Below are positions 20,432 through 32,067 of a stretch of 64,000 nucleotides of DNA, in pieces. This DNA comes from Cordilura impudica. Taxonomy: Eukaryota; Arthropoda; Insecta; Diptera; Scathophagidae. Both the position numbers and the translations under genes were made by a program. The notes under the pieces are model-generated. The model was given only the letters and a program-made list of their open reading frames with translations. It was not told where the DNA came from and did not search any database. The DNA lies in NCBI GenBank assembly GCA_963682025.1, contig OY821519.1:110983764-111047763 (forward strand), read 5' to 3'. How positions within the stretch are numbered: the first letter of the stretch is position 1; each line of letters opens with the position of its first letter.

Positions 20432-23170
20432 CAGTGCTTCTCAAACTGTGAGCCGCGGCCCCCTAGCGGGCCGTAGAACATTTTTAAAGGAGCCGGAAAA
20501 CATTTAAGTATTTCTACATTTATGTATTTAGTCTTTAAAATATTTTTTTTTATTTCATAAATTTCTTTGAAAATGGTGTATTCCTAAACTTTGTTAAATT
20601 TTATAAAATTAGATTTCGTAGTAGGCTTAGCTACACAGAAGCATATTTTTTAACTTCCTAGAATTTTATTAAATTGAAAAATTTATTTCCGCAGTAGGCT
20701 TAGTTAGATTGCAAAAAGAAGCACATTTTTAAATTTTATCTTCATTTAGTGATGTGTTTTCAACATTGACGATTTTTGTAGTTTTTTTTATGTAATATTA
20801 AAAAAGTTAAAAAGTGAATATATTAAAGCAAAAAAAGTATAATTAAATATTATAAAATAATTATATTTCTTTCTATATTCAAGGTAATTTTTATTATTTC
20901 TTTTAATTAGGTGATAAATTTAAATATTATTTTCTTAAAATTTTAACGATTTTAGTACGGGTTTAAAAATGGATAAGTGGCTAATAAAAGTACCTAAAGA
21001 GCGAGAAAATTATGAAAGTGTACATGAATTAATAAAACTTGCATTTGAATCATCTTTACCAGGAACTTCTACTTCAACATCGAGATTAACAACTGGTAAT
21101 AAGAGAAAATTCGGCGCAGATAATACACCTCAATTGAAAAATCGTAAATTAATACTGATTATTTGAAATATGGATTTATTTCGTCAACATTTAATAATCA
21201 AGAAAGACCTATGTGTGTAATTTGTTTCACCCAACTATCAAACGATAGTATGAGGCCAGGAAAACTACTGCGTCATTTAAATACTTTGCACCCAGAATGT
21301 CAAAGTAAGCCACCTGAATTTTTTCAAAGAAAGGCAGCAGATAAAAAGGAACAAACTGGTTCTCTTGCAAAATATACAAAACTTAATGATGACCTGCTAA
21401 AAGCATCTTTCGAAGTTGCCCTATTAATTGCAAAAAACAAAAAACCTTATACGATAGGAAAGGATCTTATATTACCAGCAGCAATTAAAATTTGTGAAAC
21501 TATATACAGTGAAAAAATTGCTAATCCTTTGAAGTCTATTCCTATCTCAAACGATACTATGAAAAGAAGAATTGATAGCATGGGATATAATATTAAAACC
21601 CAATTAATATCTCGTATTAAACAGATCAACTTCTTCACGATACAAATTGATGAATCTACTGATATAACAAATTACGCGCAGTTAATGGTTTTTGTAAGAT
21701 ATCAGTATAACTTCCAAATTCATGACGATTTACTTTTTTGTCGGGAGCTATTATTAACTTCAACAAGAGGTATTGATATTTTTGTAAAAGTAGATGAGTT
21801 CTTTTCAGAGAATAAACTTGAATGGTCAAAATGTGTAGGAGTGTGTACAGATGGTGCAGCAGCGATGACTGGGAGAATTTCTGGATTCAAAGCAGAAGTA
21901 CAAAAAGTATCACCAGATGCGCAACATGTTCACTGCGTAATACACAGAGAACATTTAGTTTTCTGACGAATATGTTCCGAACTCAGTGAAATTTTGAGTG
22001 ACATTACAACTATTGTTAATTTTGTAAAAAATCGTGCTGTAAACTCGAGATTGTTTAATATTTTATGTAAGGAGATGGGATCAGTGCATGAGGTTTTGTT
22101 ATATCATACTGAAGTAAGGTGGCTTTCACGTGGAAAAGTTTTAAAGAGAATTTTAGAACTTAAAGATGAGTTACGATTATTTCTTTTAGATAAAAAACCA
22201 GATCTTGCTACGCACTTTAGTGATGAAAGTTGGATGTGTTTAGCATCATATTTAGCAGATTTTTTTGCTAAAATAAATGAATTAAATCTCTCTCTGTAGG
22301 GAAAAGAAACCAATATTTTAGTTTTGAATACAAAACTTATTGCTTTTCAACAAAAACTTTGTTCATGGTCAAACTCTATTAACGAAGGAAATATGGAAAT
22401 GTTCCCATGTCTGAATGAGTTTGTTTGCACCAATGAAATATCAATATCAAATTCAATTAGAAAAACAATACGGAATCATATTGATGAATCTAAAAGATTT
22501 TTTGCTAATTATTTCCCAAACATGAACGAGGAACGAAAAGACTGGATAAGGATGCCATTTGCTAAAACATTGAAATATGATCATATTCTTGGGTAGCTCA
22601 AGAAGAATTGATTGAAATTAGATCAGATAATTCTTTTGAATTAGAGTTTAACCAAAAAAGTTGTACAGAATTTTGGATAAGGCGACAGCAAGAATATCCG
22701 ACTATCGCAAAAGTGGCATTGCTAAAATTAATACCTTTTGCGACAACGTAACTTTGTGAAACAGCTTTTTCTTCATTACTGCTACTTAAAAATAAACATA
22801 GATCGTGCCTTTCAACGAGCTCTTTGGAACAAAGCCTTCGAATTAGTATTTCTGAAATTTCACCCAAAATTGATTATTTGTGTAAAACTATGCAATCACA
22901 TCCTTCTCATTAAATTATTATATCGTAAAAATTAGATATTCTTTTTGTAAAAGTTATTTTTATATAAGATTATTTTTGAGTTTATTTTAAATAGTTTTTG
23001 TTTAAAAAAAATTGATTTAAATGGATTTATTATTTCTAATAAAAATACTACTTAAACAAAATTAATGATAAATAGTGTTTTAATAGTATTATTTTTTTGA
23101 GAGGGTGGGGGAATGAAACTTTTATTCGGAATTTAGGGAGCCGCAATATGAAAAAGTTTGAGAAGCACTG
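20432..23170 (+). mobile_element. hAT transposon with exact 8-bp target duplication
   Basis: Ends are CAGTGCTTCTCAAACTGTGA on the left and AAAAAGTTTGAGAAGCACTG on the right. GTCTAGAC occurs at 20424-20431 and again at 23171-23178, the 8-bp duplication expected for hAT. Total length is 2739 bp with a single defective transposase gene. The TIR and protein match the ZBED5/Charlie-like branch of hAT (family knowledge). Confidence 0.9.
20969..22913 (+). pseudogene. hAT transposase (ZBED5-like), inactivated
   Basis: Starts MDKWLIKVPKERENYE. A BED-type zinc finger follows (CVICFTQLSND...LLRHLNTLHP, C-x2-C...H-x4-H). The RNase H-like domain shows FTIQIDESTD (first Asp, about 21640) and GVCTDGAAAM (second Asp, about 21845), then HVHCVIHREH. 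The C-terminal dimerisation region reads EFWIRRQQEYP...LCETAFSSLL and ends QSHPSH at 22913. Lesions are a frameshift near 21150, a TGA at 21964, a TAG at 22297, a frameshift near 22590 and a TAA near 22748. The full protein would be about 640 residues, usual for the family. It cannot make active transposase. Confidence 0.85.
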
Positions 23171-23949
23171 GTCTAGACTGACTATACGATACCCTATACC
23201 ATGCGTTTGGAAACCCTATCCCTTATGGCCCAACTAAATGGATATAGAAAATAAGCATAAACCAAATTTGAGTGGCATTTTTATTAATTTTGTTTGGTAA
23301 AGTCTCTTGTATTTTGCGAAAATATATACAAACAAAATTTAAGATGAATCAGTGCAATATTTTTGTTTTTTGATAGATTTAAGTGAAGATCGGGAAGCAG
23401 CTCTATATGGGGCCTATGACCAAGAGTTGTCCCATAGGGACAGTTTTTGGACTATTCATTAATGGAGGTAATAAACATATACAAACCCAATTTGACTAAG
23501 ATCTATATGACAATTTGGATCTTATGGCAATTTATGTCGATTTTATAGGGGTCATTTATATGGGGGCGAGGTCTGAACATGGACTGGTTCCACCAATTTC
23601 AACAGCTTTCATCCCATGGCTGATGGAAGCTTATGTACCAAATTTCATCAAAATATATTCATATTTGCCACCTGCAGTTTGATTACAAAGTTTACATGGA
23701 CACACAGACGGACGGACGGACGGACATAGTAAAATCGATTCAAAAAGTGATTCTGATTCGATCGGTATAATAAAAGATGGGTCTAAGTCAAATATATTTG
23801 GTTGTTACAAACAGCAGCACAAAGTCATTATACCCAAACCACATAGTGGTATAGGGTATAATACGAACTTAAAGTATTTGTCGATCGATTTGCTACAATA
23901 TCTATTAAGACATAGTAGTACTAATCATATATGATATCAAAATTAATAT

Positions 23950-25098
23950 TATATTTGACAGTTATGTCAGAGAACAGTTTGAATTCGAAAATTAATATTG
24001 CTGTAGATAGCACTTTTGGAACATGAGCGCTCGATATAACTTTATATGAACAATATATTTCTGAAAAAAAAAAAATAAAATAAAACTAGGACAAATTTTG
24101 AGTACCCCACGGGTTAATTTAGGAAAATAAGTCCAGAATATTATTTTTTAGAATAACTAAAATATTATTAACATGCTTTATCGAAATCCTTCCTCAAGTA
24201 TATATTATTTTGATATTTTGTTTTAAAAAAATGTAAATCTCCTTAAATTTGACTTTTGACTTTAAAGAGGACAGTTTATAGTGTTTCAATTTAATCTTAA
24301 TTTACAAGACTGGGAACTTATTATAAGTTGTATAGTATTTTTAAAAAAGATATTTGAAATATGAAAACGCCAAAAATATGTAGCCTAAATATTGAAAAAG
24401 TATGAAAAATCATATATTTTTCAAATTTGCTGAAATAAAAACGCTGACCTTGCCAAATTAAGAATAGGATACCTACAATATTTGAAATTTTTATCACTCA
24501 TTTATTGTTAATAAGACCTTAAAGTCCAGACGTTGATTTCGGTAATTTTCTTTAACAAAATTTTTGAAAAAGTAAAATTGGAGATTTTGAAATAGTGTTA
24601 AAAAATACGTACCGCTTTGACATTAACTTAGAACGGCATAACAACAGACTAGATGAAAAATACTTTACATAAGATCATCATCAGGAGAATGCAAAAATGT
24701 TATTGCTATAAATTATGTCAATGTCTTTAAAAAATGTGAGCTCGATTTTCTTAATCAAGTGGACTGCGACGCATTTACTGCCTGAGGAACTTGATATAAC
24801 TTGGATTTTGTTCAACCGATAATAGATTTAGTTATTTTATTAGAAAGAAAATTTACTCTAGATTATGGTTTACTAATTAATTTAATTGAAACACAATTAT
24901 TAATATCAAAATTTTTGTAAAAAATGATTTTTTTTTTTTTGATAATTTTTACATATTAATGCATATTTAAACTTTGAACTCAGTGCGCGTCCAGAAAGAA
25001 TTGTCCGATTTTACTTAAATTTTGCGCGCTAATGTTTTAGATTTAGTGTCACAACAATCCGACCCCCACGCTTAAAAATTCAACAATAAATTTTTTTT
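23950..25098 (-). repeat. Right arm of 5.8-kb imperfect palindrome
   Basis: Reverse complement of 19263-20385. Landmarks in reading order are AGTGCTATCTAC on the minus strand, TCTCCTTAAATTTGACTTTT, AATACGTACCGCTTTGACA, AATGTGAGCTCGATTTTCTT and GCGCGTCCAGAAAGAATTGT. Bases 23863-23949 are the unpaired centre. Confidence 0.8.
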
Positions 25099-25104
25099 CA
25101 TACA

Positions 25105-25880
25105 TATATCTGTGGTTTTCTGGAACAACCGCGTATGTCCATTTTTGTCAGTTTTGAGTTAACGATGTCAAATATATTAATTTTTAACGCTCTTTACATG
25201 TGTTAATTTTTAAAAAAAAAATATTGACCATTTCTGAGTTTTTTCTTTAAATAACGACGTAACTTAATTGTTTATTAAATTAATTTGCAGCACTAACGAC
25301 GTATGTCAACCTCCGTTTGATCGCTGACAAATTATTTTCTTAGAAAACGACACATAGCGGCATGCGTTGTTATTAATGAAAAAAAAAAATTAAAATATTT
25401 TTGGATTAGTTTTCAGTTTATAACTACTTGTAAAAACTTGTGTGTTTATTTCTGTTATTTTTTGTCACTATTATTCTTGAAACGTTGTCATATTCTCATC
25501 CTAAGTCCCGTTAACTTTTTGTTGACGAACAAAAAAAATCCATTTTTCAAGCAACAACAACTTATGTCTACATGGGTGGTTGCATTGGTAGTTTTCTTTT
25601 TCAAAGAAAACGACGATTATGGACATTAGTTGTTTTAACTGCTCACACTTTGAGTGTAATTTACATATTGTTTTTTCGCCCTTTTCCAGGATCTATTCCT
25701 CTGAAGATTTGTGACTCAAAATTTTATATAAAGTATTTATTGTCCATATCTATAGGACTGTTAAAAAAAGCTCTAAAAACTTTATATCGGGCCCATAATT
25801 TCAAATATAACGTTTTTTGGCTCCCCTGAATATTTTGATTTTATGACATACGCGGTTATTCTAGAAATCCACAGATATAT
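25105..25880. mobile_element. MITE with ATATATCTGTGG ends
   Basis: ATATATCTGTGGTTTTCTGG then AACAACCGCGTATGTC at the left is mirrored at the right by GACATACGCGGTTATTCTAG then AAATCCACAGATATAT. It is 776 bp. Open frames at 25438-25829 have no recognised motif. The terminal TATATCTGTGG is shared with the smaller element at 44608. TA target sites are likely. Confidence 0.65.
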
Positions 25881-26554
25881 CTATGATATTAATAGGCTAG
25901 GCGATTTTTTGTTACCGATGTTTTGATCCACCATTTTATCCCGATTTTGACCAACCGTATATTATTTGAGAGATATTTGTTTTTAGCTGTCCGCCAGATT
26001 TACAGATTCTTAAATTTTTTCCTCTGTTTTGAGTAAATTGCATTTAAAATTGCTACTAACACATACATAATATTATACATATGCTATGTGTGTGTTTATT
26101 AAATTTGTTGATGTGTTTGTTATATTCATTCACAATAATAACAACTAGCAGATTCCAGCCCTCGAAATTCGAGTGCAAATTCTAGGAAATTTTATTTTTT
26201 CATTAAACATAGACCCTAAAGGTATGCTAATCAATTATAGCCAATTCACAAATCAACGCAATCTATAATTTTATGTACGTGGTAGTAGCAACTTTAAATG
26301 CAATTTACTCAAAATAAAGGGAAAAATTAAAAAATCTGTAAATCTGCAAAACGGCTTAAAAGAAATACCTTTCGAATAATATACGTTTGTTCAAAATCGG
26401 GATAAAACGGTAGAACAAAACATCGGTCACAAGAAATCGGCCTATTAATATTATAGATAACAAACCAAAAAAGTGTTGGTTTGTGAAATGGCTAAGTTGA
26501 AAAATAAAGTTGCCTAGAAATTGCACTCGAATTTCGAGCGCTAGAATCTGATAA
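25880..26554 (+). mobile_element. Helitron-like copy (family A), interrupted by another copy
   Basis: Plus-strand copy starting TCTATGATATTAATAGGCTA. It runs to 26144, then resumes at 26458 with AACAAACCAAAAAAGTGTTG and ends near GCTAGAATCTGATAA, where the usual CTAG is mutated. Removing 26145-26457 restores a sequence collinear with the copy at 47946-48305. Confidence 0.75.
26145..26457 (-). mobile_element. Helitron-like copy (family A), nested inside its own family
   Basis: Minus-strand copy with CTAG at 26145-26148 and its TCTATAATATTAATAGGC start ending at 26457. The base before is A and the base after is T, so it sits exactly in an A-T site of the outer copy. It is 313 bp and non-coding. 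Confidence 0.8.
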
Positions 26555-27582
26555 TATATATCAAACAGCACGAATATTCACTTACATATTTATTTGATTA
26601 TTAACGATTATAAACCAAACAAAATTATCAACACAGAAATTTGCAATATCAATGATTGTAATAATTGGATTTTTTTAGATAGACATTGATGTTAAGGACT
26701 GAAGGTAGAATCTGGTAAAAAAAAATTTAAATTTAATATGACCTTTTCTCTAAATCATTACACCCATAAAAACTAAAATCTACACAATTTTGATTAACTC
26801 ATCCGCAAAATGTTCATTACGGTTATATTGCTGGTGAAATTGGTCAGAAACACAAATGGCTACTTGCAAACATTTCGTAACAACGCTGAAAATTACTACA
26901 ATAAATGTTTAAAATAGTTGTTGTATTATCTTTGCCCTTTATTGAAGAGCTATTTAAACTAAACTTTAGAACATGATGGTCCAAAAATCGACCAGTCTGT
27001 GACATAGCTTTCATTTATATGAATGCGGATTGTGAGTAAGACCTTTACAAAAGGATAACAATAAATGCTGTAAAAGTACGAGTACTCATACATACACATA
27101 CATATACATTTGTAGTTTATTTGGGTTGTTAATAAAGTTTTAAACTGAATTTCGTTGGTATTGTGTATGTCCTTGCAAGTGGAAAATAACAACTGAATGA
27201 TGTTTTTAACTAATACAAAAAACAAACAAGGTGTGTCATTAAAACAAAACAAAACAAAACAAAACAAAACAAAAAAAGGGAACATGTATGGTATTTAAGT
27301 GAAACTATGTATGGCTATTTTAAATGAAAATATATTGTGAACACTATTAGCCAGAGATTCTTAAAAGTATATTTTAATGAGCCAATAAAATTTAAGATTT
27401 TTAGATTTGTGACTAAACAAAAACACCTTTGAAATATAATAATTTCAAATACATAACCTGCATAATCAATAATACTTATGGTGAAAGTGAAAGTAATGTA
27501 AATATTTTTCATTTCTTTGCTATTAATGTAGAAAGCATTTTTGCGTTAGTAAATTCAATAAATTTAAATCTGAAATAAATAA
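26555..27582. other. AT-rich spacer with (AAAAC)n
   Basis: No credible gene. A simple AAAAC repeat of about seven units lies at 27241-27272. Minus frames at 26959-27285 and 27315-27512 are low-complexity and unsupported. Confidence 0.45.
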
Positions 27583-27750
27583 GCGCCACGGTAGGTGAGT
27601 TAGTAGCGTGCTCGCCTATTATGCGGGGGTCGTGAGTTCGATTCCCACCAGAGGCTTTGGTCTGTCGCTGCAAAAAAAAAATAAACTAGCTAAAAATAGA
27701 ATTGCAGACAAGCCACTCGGCTTCGCGGAACTAGGCTTAAAAAAAAATTC
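27583..27750 (+). mobile_element. tRNA-derived SINE
   Basis: 27583-27655 resembles a tRNA. It has an A-box-like TAGGTGAGTTAGTAG, an anticodon arm CTCGC-CTATTAT-GCGGG, and a B box GTTCGATTCCC in a near-paired T arm. The acceptor pairing GCCACGG/CAGAGGC is only partial. A non-tRNA body with GCCACTCGGCTTCGCGGAAC follows and ends in an A run near 27742-27750. This is a SINE head rather than a working tRNA gene. Confidence 0.6.
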
Positions 27751-28304
27751 CTGAGTTTATAGCAGTAGTTCGATAGAAAATGTATTGGTATGTACTCGAT
27801 TGATATATAAGGTCTCGCTCATTGTAGCAGGGAGATAAATTTGCTGAAACATCGGTTTATATTAACAAGCAAATTAAATGCATTGTACTGGCTTCGAGGA
27901 GTAATGATTTTCGGGATTATATATCTATAACACAACCTGATATTAAAATTAATTACAAATGGTTCTTACCTTTAAATATTAAAAAATTTACCAGTCGAAA
28001 ATTTATATAGTCGATAGATCGGATAGAGCAAGTCGTTGACAGTTTTAGCATATGTTTTATCAGTTAAAATTCTCCATCATTAAACTTAATCGAGAATTCA
28101 CTCTCAGATTGCAATTCACATCAAAATTTCATATTTGTTTGTACAAAAATTAATTATACACACCGTGAGACATCAAAAAAAAAAACAACTATAAATTTTT
28201 AAACAGGCATATTCTTCTAAATGGATCATAATTCCGCAAACTTTTAATGACAGACTGGGGTAAACAGTGGAGTCTAAAAACGGGTTGACTACGACGGAGC
28301 GTTG
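27751..28304. other. Spacer, no gene seen
   Basis: AT-rich sequence with no recognised repeat between the SINE and the putative Transib terminus. Confidence 0.4.
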
Positions 28305-29330
28305 CACAGTGGCGCCATTTGAGTTTTTTCGTTGCAAAAATCATATCTTTTGAACCGAATAACATAATTGAACAGTTTAAACAGCATATGATAGATAACT
28401 GTTCAGCCTATGAAATGAGCGTTTGGAAAGGGTGATACGCTTTGTAGAGGCCTACTTATGGGTTATCAAAGTTAAAATTTGGAGAAAAATCAATTTTATG
28501 GTAACTAAAAAAAATTATTTTTACATTTTTAGATTGTTTTTATTTTTTTTCTTTAGGGTTTTATGTTTTAAATTATTACCCAACAAATTAAAAAAAAAAT
28601 ACTTCTTTTTTTAATTTATTTTTTCAATTTTCTGTAAAATATTCATCTCAATTCGTAAGAGAAGGTATATCTAAAAGACTAATCATTTCTAAACTATAAT
28701 TATTTTCTAACTTTATTCGTGACTTCACATGCCGCAGGGAAGAAATAAGTGGATCGGAAGATGCTGCCAACATGTTGAAGAGGTCCTCATTTTGCCTTAC
28801 CCTTGATGCTTTGAATGTGTTCTGCAATCTATATTTTTTATAAAACTTGTTAAGAGACTCCTGTGCTTCTTCAGAAAGCTCTCCAATTGGCAAAGACTGG
28901 TACTCAATTATATCTTTGCCATGCGCCAATATTTTATGGACGGTCGGGGTCAACTTCTTCTGTGGATACATTTCTGCTAAAAGAGATGCAGTTTTCGATG
29001 CATATTCTTCATATTTTGTAGAATTGACATTTTCTTTGCAGTTTAAAATATTCAAGATCGTTCCCAATCTTTTCACGATTTGATTGTCAATTCCAGTGAT
29101 TCTAGTTACTGCCTTATCATTTTCAAAAAATCTCCTAGAAGTGTTTCCATCGTTTGAGTTACCGTATCCGTGCTTGGGACAGTCTACTTTTAGTCAAACT
29201 TATTTAAAAAAAGCATCCTGTATTTGTTTCTTTCTGATCTTTTCCTTATCCTTTATTGATGTATTTTCATCGATGTTTTACTCCTCTTGTGGTAGTGTAC
29301 TAGGGTACTAGGTACTAGGGCACTAACAGG
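28305..29330 (-). mobile_element. Transib transposon relic, copy 1
   Basis: Includes the C-terminal half of a Transib transposase on the minus strand. Downstream of the gene, at 28305, lies CACAGTGGCGCCATTTGAG, a heptamer-like CACAGTG terminus of the type known for Transib and for RAG recombination signals. The matching opposite end was not found, so the element is 5'-truncated or decayed. The terminus assignment is an inference. Confidence 0.55.
28648..29330 (-). pseudogene. Transib transposase, C-terminal fragment
   Basis: Reads KIRKKQIQDAFFK, two stops (TAA and TGA near 29200), then KVDCPKHGYGNSNDGNTSRR and FFENDKAVTRITGID. An open run of 142 codons follows with TPTVHKILAHGKDIIEYQ, LPIGELSEEAQESL and NEDLFNMLAASSDPLISSLR. 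These are hallmarks of Transib C-termini, the transposase family related to RAG1. The catalytic N-terminal half is missing. The 142-codon tract without a stop suggests only moderate age. Confidence 0.8.
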
Positions 29331-29359
29331 GGCCATCCCCTGGCTGTTATATATAAGAA

Positions 29360-29590
29360 AAAATGACTGTTTAATGTCAAGGTTCTTCTACAATTAACAT
29401 TAACGGTTTTACATTTTACAACCTTGTCTACGTCATTAAATCTCCAAATAATGGCTTCTCTTTTTGGAATATTGTTTAAATCAAATAGCGATATATCAAC
29501 GTTTCTTACTTCTCTACATTGGAGTGGTCCTACGTTATATGGACATTTTTCAAATTGCGATTTTGGGGATAGGTGGGGTCCAGTTTGTTT
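29360..29590 (-). other. Open minus-strand frame of unknown origin
   Basis: An uninterrupted frame of roughly 75 codons reads FEKCPYNVGPLQCREVRNVD, then FDLNNIPKREAIIWRF and CKTVNVNCRRTLTLNS. It has no ATG at its start and no recognised family. It lies upstream of the Transib fragment but does not look like Transib. It could be an exon or another transposon piece. Confidence 0.3.
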
Positions 29591-30469
29591 CCTTTCTATA
29601 TAAAACTAATAAATGTAAAGTTTGGGGACAATCGGGTAAAGATAAGTTCTGCCGGAAATCGATTGAAAACTTCAAGTGTGTTTATATGGAGAAAATATGA
29701 TTTTTTTCAGATTTTACGAAAATTTCGTTCTATAGTTTAGTTTTTCCGATAAGTTATATGAATCGAGATCAGTATTAAATTGTCTTTCCAAAATCCTATA
29801 AAACTTCAAAATCGAATAAAAACTCGCCAAGAAAAAATAAATGCCCCAGACCAACTTTGTGCCAAAAAAAATACGTCATGAAATTTGATTGCATTTTTTT
29901 CAAAATTTTTTTTGGTCTCAGATGTGAAGTATTGTTTTATTACCACGTTGCTAACGTATTGCGCATTGAAACCTAAAATGGGAAATTTTTTTGATAAAAT
30001 TTTGAAAACTCCTTTTTTAAGATTTAAAAAATTTTCTTTAACAAAATTTAAACCAAGTGGATGGACAGCACCTTAAATTTAAAGTTTTGTTAGGGTAGAG
30101 ATTAGACGTGTGATTTTTTAGTTAAATTCCTATGCCAGAATTTTTTTGACAAGGATTTTCTTTTTGCGGATTTCGAGCAAAATGGGATTTTTGTGAAATA
30201 TTCAGTATATTAATAAATTAAATTGTTCTTTATTTTTAAATACTATATTTTATCTAAATAGCCTAAGGTTTCGGAAAAAAATAATAGTGCCCCATTAACC
30301 CTTTTGGAATTGGGGTCACATATGACCCCAAGTTAATAAAAGACAATTTATTCAAAAAATTCAAATATTTTGCAAATACTGTTGAAGTTTTAAAAGTATT
30401 CCTTAAAATATTATAACGAAATGTGTATATCTTCCGATTCTAAATTTTTGAATACTCACCTAAAGTGAG
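29591..30469. other. AT-rich spacer, no gene supported
   Basis: No recognised element, apart from TTAACCCTTTTGG near 30296 followed by GGGGTCACATATGACCCC, a short palindrome. Confidence 0.4.
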
Positions 30470-30690
30470 GCCTACGAGCAGTGTGGCTAAGAATCAGTTT
30501 TCATATCATACAGTTTTTACTTGTTATTAATTTCAGAAGATGCAACTCTGTCCAAACAAACAGTCGTTGTTTTTGATTTTTTTTTGATACGGCTGAAATG
30601 TCAGAAACCGGTCTGATTAAGAATACAGTGTAGTTATGAATTTTTGAAATATATGCTTTCTTTTTCTCTACCACGCATCATTGAAAGAAA
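30470..30690 (+). repeat. Dispersed repeat shared with 44.1 kb and 41.1 kb
   Basis: 30470-30590 (AGGCCTACGAGCAGTGTGGC...CTGTCCAAACAAACAGTCGT) matches 44133-44265 in the same orientation. 30590-30690 (GAATACAGTGTAGTTATGAA) matches 41090-41190 in reverse. The second part contains GGCTGAAATGTCAGAAACCGG, which looks like a shortened Penelope-type terminal motif (inference). Confidence 0.55.
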
Positions 30691-30698
30691 ATTAAAAT

Positions 30699-32067
30699 TT
30701 GCATAATATTATTACGTCAAGCATTTTCCCGTCAGTACGGAAGCACGCTAAAATTATACCAATTCCAAAATCCGATACAGAGTTCCGACCAATTGCCATT
30801 ATTTGCTTTCTGTCAAAAGTACTGGAAAAGATTCTACATTCTCAAATGTGTAAATATATTAAGGACAAATGTTTAATGACTGAAAAACAATCAGGATTTC
30901 GCTCAAACCACAGCTGTGTTACTGCTTTGGTTGATTTTGCGGCAAATATTCGAAGTGAACTAGATGATGGACAAATTTATTATTTGGTACTACTTGATCA
31001 TTCTAAGGCATTTGACACAGTTGACCACTATACTTTGAGCATGAAACTTCAATATTTCTTTAAATTTTCATCAACTTCAACGCGGCTCATATTTTCGTAT
31101 CTAACGGAACGAACACAATCCGTATTTTCTAATAATATTTGGTCTAGTCCATTAACCCTTACTAGGGGAGTTCCACAAGGGTCGATTCTGGGACCATTAC
31201 TTTTCTCACTATATGTGAATGATTTGCCAAACCAACTTTCTCGTAGTGAAATGCATTTGTATGCGGATGATGTCCAATTATATCTGAGTAACCCAATGCA
31301 ATCAATTGATGCAAATTTGATGAAGCTAAACGATGATCTTAGAAAAATCTATATATGGGCAACTGCAAATTGACTTTGTTTGAATCCAAAAAAAATCTAA
31401 ATGTATGGTAATTCATAAGAAAAAAACTGTTCCTATTTTCAATGAATTTGTAAAAATTAATAACGAAAGAATAGAGATCGTGCAAGCAACGAAAAATCTC
31501 GGAATTATCTTCAACAATCATCTTATCTGGACAAGTTACATTAACTCGCTGGTTGGAAAAACGTACATTAAACTTAGGTCCCTCTGGTCAACGCAGTATT
31601 TTACACCTTTAAGAGTTCGGATATTGTTGGCAAAATCAAACCTTATTCCTGGTCTAATGTATGGATGTGAGCTCTTTACAAATTGTGATGCCAGTAGCAA
31701 ACGTAAGATTAATGTGCTGTATATTAATATCGTTAGATATGTCTTTGGTATCAGGAAGTTTGAACATATTTCATTTTTTACAAAAGGCCTTTACAGCGTA
31801 CCTTTTGAAAACTTGCTTAAGATACGAGTACTAATATTTTTTCACAAAATTATTTATACTCACAATCCACCATATCTTTACGCAAAAATTCGTTTCGCAA
31901 GATCACAAAGAGGTAGGAAGATCATTCTCCCTAGGCATAAATATCTTGTGTCAGAATGGCAGTTTTATAGTAGTGGTATACGTCTTTGGAATATTATTCC
32001 ACAAAACCAGCAACTTAACAGCAACGCAAACACTTTTAAACTTTTTTTATTTAAATTTTTTGGCTGA
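30699..32067 (+). pseudogene. LINE-A reverse transcriptase, two blocks
   Basis: The first block (to 31373) carries KIIPIPKSDTEFRPIAIICF, KQSGFRSNHSCVTALVDFAA, VLLDHSKAFDTVDH (catalytic Asp), GVPQGSILGPLLFSLYVNDL and LYADDVQLYLS (catalytic Asp pair). A stop after WATAN and a short shift lead to the second block (31405-32067), which is the thumb and C-terminal region ending SNANTFKLFLFKFFG. Both blocks are well preserved, with two main lesions around 31371-31402. Function would be target-primed reverse transcription, but this copy cannot be active without its endonuclease. Confidence 0.8.

Larger units (their letters stand above)
20402..23862 (+). repeat. INE-1-like repeat copy 5, split by a hAT element
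   Basis: The first 30 bp (GTAAGAAAATTATAGTCGG, to 20431) and the rest (23179-23862) form one repeat when the hAT insertion and one copy of its target duplication are removed. The second part carries GACGGACGGACGGACATAGT and ends ATAGTGGTATAGGGTATAAT. It lies in the centre of the large palindrome. Confidence 0.75.

Noticed and set aside
25438..25829. Two overlapping hydrophobic frames suggesting a membrane protein
   Set aside because: They lie wholly inside a MITE and the hydrophobicity follows from T-rich sequence.
27583..27655. Functional tRNA gene
   Set aside because: The acceptor stem pairs poorly, the loop would give an ATT anticodon with irregular arms, and a SINE-like body with an A-run follows.
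30296..30340. piggyBac terminus (TTAACCCTTTTGG)
   Set aside because: No matching inverted end with TTAA was found nearby, so it may be chance or an unpaired fragment.
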